From an uncultured Bacillota bacterium (GTDB lineage: Bacteria > Bacillota > Sulfobacillia > UBA995 > UBA9673), in contig CALMHV010000070.1 of the NCBI GenBank assembly GCA_937863905.1, positions 1 through 11,963 on the forward strand: a stretch of 11,963 bases of DNA, read 5' to 3'. Numbering within the stretch: the first letter of the stretch is position 1; each line of letters starts with the position of its first letter. Made by a program: the position numbers and the translations under genes. The notes below the pieces were generated by a model. That model was not told the origin of the DNA and did no database searches. It was given only the letters and a program-made list of their open reading frames with translations. Below, piece by piece: positions 7,007-11,963 of this stretch.

Positions 7007-8233
7007 GTGGCCGAGCCCCCCGTCCGCTTGCTTCTGGGTAGCATCCATTGCCATTCGACCGGGTCCGACGGGACTGCGGACCCCGGGGAGATCCTGGCCA
7101 TCGCCGGGGCGGTCGGCCTCGACTTCCTGGCCATCACCGACCACGTGCCGGCCGTCATGGCCGACCATCCTCCGAAGCGGCCGGCGGGTGACCGCTCCCG
7201 CGGCGCCGCCGTCTCCTTCCCGGCCCAGTCGGCGGGAGTGCTCCGCTTGCCCGGCCTGGAGTTCTCACCGCCCCACAACCACTACCTCGTCCTCGGCTTG
7301 GACCCCGCCGACGTCCCCGACCCCACGGACCTGCCGGGGTGGCCGCGTCCCGAAGCCTACATGGCTTTCGCCCGGCGCTGGCCCGGGACGCTGGGGTTTC
7401 TGGCCCACCCGGACGACCCCGGCAACGCCTTCCTCCACCTCCAAAGCTACCGCTGGGACGACTGGGCGGTCACGGACTTCACGGGGCTGGAGGTCTGGAG
7501 CCTGTCCAGCGAGTGGTCGCGTTCGGTGCGCAACTACCGCGAGGCCGTGCGCGCCGTCGCCGTTGGGGTGCACCGGGCCGTCCCCCCGCCCAACCCCGTG
7601 ACCGTTGCCCGGTGGGACGCCCTGGCGCAGGAGCGGAAGGTCGTCGGCATCGCCGGCACGGACGCGCACGCCTACCGCACCCGCTGGCACGGTGTGCGCG
7701 TCACCGTCTTTCCCTACGAGCCGGCCTTCGGGACCCTGCAGACGGCGGTCTGGGCGAAGTTCCCGCTGGACGGCTCCCCGGAGGCCAAGGTGTCGGCCAT
7801 CCTCGAGGCCCTGGGCCAGGGGCGCGCGTTCATGGTCAACCGGGTTTGGGGGCACCCGTCGGGGTTTGTCTTCCGGGCCGGACAGGCGGGTCCAGGCGGG
7901 TCCGCCGAGGTCTTCAGTTCGGGCGACACCTTGCCGGCCGGGTTCCCGGCGCGCTTTGAGGTCGCCGTCCCTATTCCGTGCTGGCTTCGCCTGGTGCGGA
8001 ACGGGGTGGCCGTGGCCAACACCTACGGCCGGGAACTCAGCTTCGAGCCGCTGGAGCAGGCGCCGGCGGCCGGCCCCGGCCGGCCGCCCGGGCCGGAGAA
8101 CGGCGCCATCGGGCGCCGCCAGGAAGCCTGGCGCGCGGAGGCGTGGGTCGACGAGCCCCACTGGTCCAAGGCCGGCTCGGGGTTCTTCCCTTGGATCTTC
8201 TCGAACTTCATCTACCGGGAACTGCCCCTTTGA
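7007..8233 (+). CDS. PHP-domain metallohydrolase, CehA/McbA-like
   Basis: Predicted metal-dependent hydrolase, probably a phosphoesterase. The PHP metal ligands are visible: H14-x-H16 with D21 (GSIHCHSTGSDG), D45-H46 (ITDH), E85 (GLEFSPPHNH), H134 (LAHPDD), and D219-x-H221 (GTDAHAYRTRW). After residue about 280 comes a beta-rich C-terminal part closing with the family-typical FFPWIFSNFIYREL. A Gly/Pro-rich stretch (about 352-372) looks like a loop insertion and is encoded by strongly palindromic DNA. At 408 aa it fits CehA-like proteins. There is no signal peptide or membrane segment. The GTG start has a TAGGAG ribosome site overlapping the stop of the aldolase/phosphatase, which implies coupling. 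Substrate unknown; a sugar-phosphate or nucleotide phosphatase role is a guess from the neighbour. Confidence 0.85.
   Translation: MAEPPVRLLLGSIHCHSTGSDGTADPGEILAIAGAVGLDFLAITDHVPAVMADHPPKRPAGDRSRGAAVSFPAQSAGVLRLPGLEFSPPHNHYLVLGLDPADVPDPTDLPGWPRPEAYMAFARRWPGTLGFLAHPDDPGNAFLHLQSYRWDDWAVTDFTGLEVWSLSSEWSRSVRNYREAVRAVAVGVHRAVPPPNPVTVARWDALAQERKVVGIAGTDAHAYRTRWHGVRVTVFPYEPAFGTLQTAVWAKFPLDGSPEAKVSAILEALGQGRAFMVNRVWGHPSGFVFRAGQAGPGGSAEVFSSGDTLPAGFPARFEVAVPIPCWLRLVRNGVAVANTYGRELSFEPLEQAPAAGPGRPPGPENGAIGRRQEAWRAEAWVDEPHWSKAGSGFFPWIFSNFIYRELPL
7883..7902 (+). repeat. 10-bp perfect tandem duplication inside the PHP gene
   Basis: CAGGCGGGTC occurs twice head to tail (7883-7892 and 7893-7902). Ten is not a multiple of three, so gain or loss of one unit would shift the frame. 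The reading frame is intact here and continues to a family-like C-terminus. Confidence 0.9.
8065..8118 (+). repeat. pair of strong GC palindromes in the PHP gene linker
   Basis: GGCGGCCGGCC (8065-8075) and GGCCGGCCGCC (8078-8088) are perfect 11-bp inverted arms with only 2 nt between them. A second pair, CGGCGCC (8101-8107) and GGCGCCG (8112-8118), follows with a 4-nt loop. Both lie in the region encoding the Gly/Pro-rich loop of the PHP protein. In RNA these would be very stable hairpins. Confidence 0.9.
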
Positions 8234-8305
8234 GCGGCCCGGGAGGTATCTCCAAGACCCTGGCGTAGCATAGGCAAGGTGCCCCGTGCGGGCAAGATAA
8301 CCTTC

Positions 8306-8312
8306 GGAGGTG
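8306..8312 (+). promoter_or_regulatory. ribosome binding site that fixes the NifU-like start
   Basis: GGAGG (8306-8310, with TG after) lies 7 nt before GTG 8318. It selects this start over the in-frame GTG at 8279, which would add 13 residues with no counterpart in the family. Confidence 0.8.
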
Positions 8313-8317
8313 CGATT

Positions 8318-8542
8318 GTGGACGACAAGAAGGTCAAGGAAGCCCTCGACCTTATCCGCCCCCGGCTGCAGGCCGACGGGGGAGACGTCGAGTTCGTGAG
8401 CGCGCAGGACGGCGTGGTGAAGGTCCGCCTTACCGGCGCGTGCGGCGGCTGCCCCATGGCCACGATGACCTTGAAGGGCGGCATCGAGCGTTTCCTCAAG
8501 GACCGCGTGCCGGGAGTCGTGACCGTCGAGTCGGTGAGCTAG
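8318..8542 (+). CDS. NifU C-terminal-domain Fe-S scaffold protein
   Basis: Small cytosolic scaffold that binds an iron-sulfur cluster and hands it to apo-proteins. The whole 74-aa protein is one NifU_C/Nfu domain: KVKEALDLIRPRLQADGGDVEFV (5-27), then the cluster-binding C42-x-x-C45 in GACGGCPMAT (40-49), then a helix and the closing VPGVVTVESV. Length and the near-complete conservation fit stand-alone Nfu proteins of Gram-positive and archaeal type. The gap before it (84 nt) shows no convincing promoter. The diguanylate cyclase starts 35 nt downstream. A client could be the radical SAM enzyme at the left of the window, but such scaffolds serve many proteins. Confidence 0.93.
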   Translation: MDDKKVKEALDLIRPRLQADGGDVEFVSAQDGVVKVRLTGACGGCPMATMTLKGGIERFLKDRVPGVVTVESVS

Positions 8543-8577
8543 AGGAAGGTCGCTGCCGGACAAGAACAAGAGCAGGC

Positions 8578-9609
8578 ATGACGGTGCTTTCGGGTGAAGC
8601 CGGGAAGACGGTCATCGTGTTCGAGGACGGGGCTTCCGACCAGGAGCTTTCCTCGATCATCGAAGCCACGCTCAGGCACGCTTCCCAGGCCTACCGGGTC
8701 ATCGTCGCCACCAGTGAGCAGGCTGTCGGCGAGTGCCTGGCGTCGTGCGAGCCCGTTCTGTTCATCATTGACGCCGACCGCTCGCCGGCTCTCCGTTTCG
8801 AGCGTCTGGTCGTCGCTGTCCGGGCCGCCGTGGCGACCCGGAGTCTGCCCGTGCTGGCCACGGTCTCGGCCTCCAATCTGGCCGCCCTGCAGGAAGCGTT
8901 CCGGTTGCCCCTGGTGGACTTCATCCTCAAACCGCTGAGCCCTGATGAACTCTGGGGCCGTATCCGGGTCTGCCTTCACCACGCCGCGATCCTCGGTGAC
9001 CTCGAGAGGCAGAACGAGGAACTCGCGCGGAAATCCATGACCGACAGCCTGACCGGGCTGCTCAACACCGCCTGCATCGTGCAGCGTTGCGACCAGGAGA
9101 TCAGCCGGGCCAAGCGCTACGACCAGCCCGTGAGTTTCCTCCTCGTGGACGTGGACGGCTTTCGGACCGTGAACGAGACGCACGGCCACCCGGTGGGGAA
9201 CGAGGTCCTGCGGTCTCTGGCCCAGCTCGTCCGGGTCAACGTCCGCGGCGCCGACACTGTCGGCCGGTACGGCGGGGAGGAGTTTCTGCTCATCCTGCCT
9301 CAGACGGCCCGCGCCGGGGCGGTGATTCTGGCCGAGCGCCTGCGGAAGGCCATCGAGGTGAGCGCCTTCACGGTCGGGTTGGCCACGGTCAAGGTGACCG
9401 TGAGCATCGGTGTGGCCACCTTCCCCGACAAGGGGGTCATCGGCCGGGAGACGATGTTCCTGGCGGTCGACAGGGCGGTCTACCGGGCGAAGACTCTGGG
9501 CCGCAATCTGGTGGCCTGGCTCGACGACGCGCCCGCTGAGGCTGACGCCGTCGCGGCCGGGGCGGACGACGGGGGCCCGGCCGGCAGGGAGGAGAAAGCC
9601 GATGACTGA
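8578..9609 (+). CDS. receiver-domain diguanylate cyclase (REC-GGDEF)
   Basis: Predicted response-regulator enzyme making cyclic di-GMP from two GTP. Residues about 11-135 form a receiver-like domain: E16-D17 as the acidic pair, D65 (FIIDADRSP) as the likely phosphoacceptor, T95 or S97, and K118 in FILKPLSPDEL. A short helix (136-152, LERQNEELARKS) links to the GGDEF domain (153-316), with TDSLTGLLN (155-163), DVDGFRTVNETHGHPVGNEVL (191-211) and the active-site GGEEF (232-236). The inhibitory-site RxxD is present (R223-GA-D226), exactly five residues before it, so product inhibition is expected. The tail from 317 is acidic, Ala/Gly-rich and probably disordered. ATG 8578 is the only usable start; only a weak ribosome site is visible. 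No histidine kinase is in the window. The end overlaps the PPC gene by 8 nt. Confidence 0.92.
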   Translation: MTVLSGEAGKTVIVFEDGASDQELSSIIEATLRHASQAYRVIVATSEQAVGECLASCEPVLFIIDADRSPALRFERLVVAVRAAVATRSLPVLATVSASNLAALQEAFRLPLVDFILKPLSPDELWGRIRVCLHHAAILGDLERQNEELARKSMTDSLTGLLNTACIVQRCDQEISRAKRYDQPVSFLLVDVDGFRTVNETHGHPVGNEVLRSLAQLVRVNVRGADTVGRYGGEEFLLILPQTARAGAVILAERLRKAIEVSAFTVGLATVKVTVSIGVATFPDKGVIGRETMFLAVDRAVYRAKTLGRNLVAWLDDAPAEADAVAAGADDGGPAGREEKADD

Positions 9610-10057
9610 GAGCGGGACCGGGGGAGGGCTTGAGCCCAGGCAGTACCGCCTGGGCCAGACCTACCTGGGCAAGGTCCCCAAGGGCGCGGACCTTGCGGCC
9701 TACCTCGACGGTTTCCTGGCGGACAAAGGTATCCGGGCCGGCGCCGTGGGGGTCATCGGCATCCTCGAGCGGGCTCGGCTCGGTTTCTACGACACGGGGG
9801 CCGGGAAGTACGTGGTCACCGAGGTTCCGAACCACTGTGAGATCGCCTCCTGTCTCGGAAACATCTCCTTGCGAGACGGACGCGCCGGCGTCCACGCCCA
9901 CATCGTCGTCTCGGACGCCGAGGGCCGGACTTTGGGCGGGCACCTTCTCGAGGGTTGCGCCGTGCACTACGCCGAGTTCTGGATTCTCGCCTTCGAGGGG
10001 CAGCCCTTCGAGCGGGGGCTGGACCCGGTGACCAACGTCATGGGCTGGGTTCGCTAG
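9602..10057 (+). CDS. PPC/DUF296-domain protein (putative DNA-binding)
   Basis: Stand-alone bacterial PPC (plants-and-prokaryotes conserved) domain protein, 151 aa. The domain runs about residues 15-140 with RLGQTYLGKVPKGADL, HCEIASCLGNISL (78-90), the metal-ligand-like GVHAHIVVSD (96-105, H98 and H100), GGHLLEGCAV (112-121, H114) and a closing beta strand. The three-histidine arrangement is that of trimeric, metal-binding bacterial members of the family; they are often labelled DNA-binding by analogy with plant AT-hook proteins, but the bacterial function is not established and no AT-hook is visible here. ATG 9602 has GGAGGAG (9588-9594) at 7 nt and overlaps the diguanylate cyclase stop by 8 nt, so translation is probably coupled. 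A longer in-frame reading upstream is only a shadow of the cyclase gene. Confidence 0.87.
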   Translation: MTESGTGGGLEPRQYRLGQTYLGKVPKGADLAAYLDGFLADKGIRAGAVGVIGILERARLGFYDTGAGKYVVTEVPNHCEIASCLGNISLRDGRAGVHAHIVVSDAEGRTLGGHLLEGCAVHYAEFWILAFEGQPFERGLDPVTNVMGWVR

Positions 10058-10063
10058 ACCCGG

Positions 10064-11320
10064 ATGACAGAGAGAGACACCACGGGGGCGACCGCGCGCG
10101 GCGCTAGGGCCGTCGAGTGGGAAGCGTGCCGGAACCTCATCCAGCGCTGCGGTCTCGACCCGGAGCTTTTCGATCTTCTTACCCGCGCCGACAGCGAGCA
10201 CCGGCCGGAGTGTCTGCGCCTGGTCGACCTGGGTGGTCGCTTCGTCAGCTTCGTCCTGGTCGTCCCGAGGCGCGTCCTCATCGCCGGAGTCCCGGTCGAC
10301 GGCGCTCTGGTGACCCTGGTGGGAACCGACCCCGCTCATCGTGGCCGGGGTTTCGCTCGCTTGCTCCTTGAGGACACCGTGGCCTTCATCCGGGCCCGGG
10401 GCTTTCGCGTGGCCCTCGTCTGTGGTCCTCCCGACTTCTACGCCCGGTTCGGCTTCGTGTCTTGCCTGGGTGAGTACGCCTCCTGCTTCGACCCGGGGCG
10501 CGTCCTCAGCCGTCCTGGCGCCGGAGGCGTTCCCGCTATCTGGCGCCCCATGACCGACCAAGACATCCCGGAAGTCGCCGCTCTCTACGCGGGCGCGACC
10601 GCCGGCACGCCCGGCACGGTCCTCCGCCCGCCGGAAAGGTGGGTCTGGCGGGACCGCAGCCGGGGCCGTGGCGGTCTCGCCGGCCTCGCCGTCTGGCAGG
10701 TGGATGCGGGGCCGGTCCAGGCCTACGTGCGCTGGGCGGTCGGGCAGGCGGGGCTGCCGGCGGATTGTCTGGGCGTCTCCGAAGTCGGCGCCGCTTCGCC
10801 GACGGCCCTCATCGCCTCTCTGGAATGGACGGCGAACAAGGCCCTCGAGGCGGACCTGGCCAGGGTTCGCTTTGGCGGGCCTCCCGACCACCTCTTCTCC
10901 AGACTGGCTTACCTGAGGGTCGGCGGGGAGTTACAGGTCAAGGCCGCCGGTGCCGGGCAGATTCTCGTGACCAACCGCGGCCTGCTCATGGCCGACCTGG
11001 TGCAGACCCTGGCCCAGCGGGCGGCCAAGGCCGGACTGCCTCCCGGGACGGCCGTGGTCCTGGACGTCGGCTCCAAACGGCTCGAACTCCTCTACGCGGG
11101 CGACCGGCTGCGGCTTTTAGGAGGACGAGCGGGGCGCCAAGACGACCGGCCCGTCTCGCGGCTGCCGGTGGAAGCCTTCACGGCCATGGCTCTCGGATAC
11201 GCCGGGGGGGGCGAACTGGAGGCCCTGCCGGGCGTGGCCCTGGCCGCTTCGCACCGTGAGGCTCTGGCGGTCCTCTTTCCGCCGGCCTATCCCCAGTGGG
11301 TCCCGGCCCCGTACTGGTAG
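10064..11320 (+). CDS. Eis-like GNAT acetyltransferase with SCP2-type C-terminus
   Basis: Predicted acetyl-CoA-dependent N-acetyltransferase of the enhanced-intracellular-survival (Eis) type, whose members acetylate amines including aminoglycosides and protein lysines. The N-terminal GNAT domain (about 15-145) has VTLVGTDPAHRGRGFARLLL (83-102), whose RGRGFA loop binds the CoA pyrophosphate, and PPDFYARFGFV (122-132). A degenerate second GNAT domain follows (about 150-290), then a sterol-carrier-like domain (about 300-418). The protein ends in FPPAYPQWVPAPYW; in Eis the C-terminal carboxylate acts in catalysis, so the free end may matter here too. The 418 aa length fits. ATG 10064 lies 6 nt after the PPC stop with no good ribosome site, suggesting reinitiation. 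The natural substrate is unknown. Confidence 0.87.
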   Translation: MTERDTTGATARGARAVEWEACRNLIQRCGLDPELFDLLTRADSEHRPECLRLVDLGGRFVSFVLVVPRRVLIAGVPVDGALVTLVGTDPAHRGRGFARLLLEDTVAFIRARGFRVALVCGPPDFYARFGFVSCLGEYASCFDPGRVLSRPGAGGVPAIWRPMTDQDIPEVAALYAGATAGTPGTVLRPPERWVWRDRSRGRGGLAGLAVWQVDAGPVQAYVRWAVGQAGLPADCLGVSEVGAASPTALIASLEWTANKALEADLARVRFGGPPDHLFSRLAYLRVGGELQVKAAGAGQILVTNRGLLMADLVQTLAQRAAKAGLPPGTAVVLDVGSKRLELLYAGDRLRLLGGRAGRQDDRPVSRLPVEAFTAMALGYAGGGELEALPGVALAASHREALAVLFPPAYPQWVPAPYW

Positions 11321-11343
11321 CGCCGGGAGAAGGAGGGCGTCTG

Positions 11344-11963
11344 GTGAGAGCACCCACCGCCGGCCCGGGCCCGGTGAGCATCCGGGACTACACGGCCGAA
11401 GACGAAAGGGCCTGGCTGGATTGCTGGGCCCGGCTCACGGTCACCTCCCACGCCTGGGGTCTGCCCGCCTACCAGAGCAAGCCCCGCTACGCCAGAGCGG
11501 CTGTGGAGCTAGTGACCGTCCCGGTCGCGGCCGCGTCCATCGTCGGTCTTATCGACGTCGAAATCGAAGACAAGCCGGGCGAACTCGGCCTGCTCACCGA
11601 GAGCCGGTGCGGTTTCGTCTGGGAATTGGGGTTGGCGCCGGAGTGCCGGGGTCTGGGGCTGGGGCGCCGGTTGATCGCGGCCGCCGCCGAACGCCTCAGG
11701 GACCGGGGCATCGGCCGAATGGAGTTCTGGAGCATGGACGAGAAGGCCCAGGCCTTCTACGAGCGGCTAGGGATGCGCGAGATCAACCGTCACTGGCGGT
11801 TCTGGGTGAGGCCCGTGCCCGACTCCGTCGTCGAGGCTCTCCGGGCGGCTCGCGGCGTTCCCGCCGGCCCCCCCGGCCGTCCGGACGGCCTGACGCCCGG
11901 TCTGGGCAGCCTGGCCGTCGCGGTCCTGCACGCCACGTGCGACGTGGCGGATTGGCCGGCCGT
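11344..11963 (+). CDS. GNAT family N-acetyltransferase, cut by the right edge
   Basis: The frame is open from GTG 11344 to the window end (206 codons seen), so the gene is partial. AGGAGGG (11331-11337) sits 6 nt before the start. A single GNAT domain occupies about residues 11-155: VSIRDYTAEDERAWLDCWARL at the N-terminus, the acetyl-CoA loop ECRGLGLGRRL (100-110), AFYERLGMREINRHW (137-151). Beyond the domain, at least 50 more residues begin with a Pro/Gly-rich stretch and continue past the edge, so the protein has a C-terminal addition of unknown nature. The substrate cannot be named. It follows the Eis-like gene by 23 nt in the same direction and is probably cotranscribed. Confidence 0.85.
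   Translation, partial: MRAPTAGPGPVSIRDYTAEDERAWLDCWARLTVTSHAWGLPAYQSKPRYARAAVELVTVPVAAASIVGLIDVEIEDKPGELGLLTESRCGFVWELGLAPECRGLGLGRRLIAAAAERLRDRGIGRMEFWSMDEKAQAFYERLGMREINRHWRFWVRPVPDSVVEALRAARGVPAGPPGRPDGLTPGLGSLAVAVLHATCDVADWPA

Noticed and set aside
8234..8317. Possible promoter before the NifU-like gene (TAGCAT, GATAAC)
   Set aside because: Neither -10-like hexamer has a -35 partner at about 17 nt.
9437..10891. Minus-strand open frame of 484 codons crossing three + strand genes
   Set aside because: It spans the cyclase end, the whole PPC gene and much of the Eis-like gene, all with strong family motifs; the antisense product has none.

Overview
This is a GC-rich bacterial window, densely coding, with every called gene on the + strand. 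There are ten complete genes and one that runs off the right edge. Start codons are mixed (five GTG, two TTG and three ATG among the complete genes), and most starts follow strong GGAGG-type ribosome binding sites. There are no tRNAs, rRNAs, insertion sequences, CRISPR arrays or phage genes. The gene set combines a bacterial archaeal-type fructose-bisphosphate aldolase/phosphatase, a fused ADP-forming acyl-CoA synthetase, a stand-alone BioD-like/DRTGG protein and an Eis-like acetyltransferase. With the Gram-positive-style Shine-Dalgarno sites, this suggests a high-GC, deep-branching Bacillota-type bacterium, perhaps thermophilic or anaerobic. That assignment is inference; no marker gene here fixes the taxon.

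Layout, left to right. (1) 69-1415 is a B12-binding-domain radical SAM enzyme of unknown substrate. (2) A 101-nt gap holds a good sigma-70-like promoter (1441-1469), followed by a YegS/DgkB-type lipid kinase at 1517-2491 and a weak terminator-like hairpin over its stop. (3) 2558-4690 is the fused NDP-forming acyl-CoA synthetase. It is followed after 13 nt by a P-loop + DRTGG protein (4704-5789) that looks like a phosphotransacetylase N-terminal half without its catalytic domain. (4) After a 112-nt gap come FBP aldolase/phosphatase (5902-6996) and, 10 nt later, a CehA-like PHP metallohydrolase (7007-8233). (5) 8318-8542 is a NifU C-terminal-type Fe-S scaffold, then a receiver-GGDEF diguanylate cyclase (8578-9609) overlapping a PPC/DUF296 protein (9602-10057) by 8 nt, then an Eis-like acetyltransferase (10064-11320) and a second GNAT enzyme (11344 to the edge).

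How they may work together: the central part reads as a carbon module. The acyl-CoA synthetase interconverts acetate (or another acid) and acyl-CoA with ATP, the DRTGG protein may sense or tune this, and the bifunctional aldolase/phosphatase drives triose phosphates to fructose-6-phosphate in gluconeogenesis. The right part is more regulatory: c-di-GMP synthesis coupled to a PPC-domain protein, plus two acetyltransferases. I see no clearly new defence or mobile system. The best candidates for new biology are the synthetase/DRTGG pair and the overlapping diguanylate cyclase/PPC pair.
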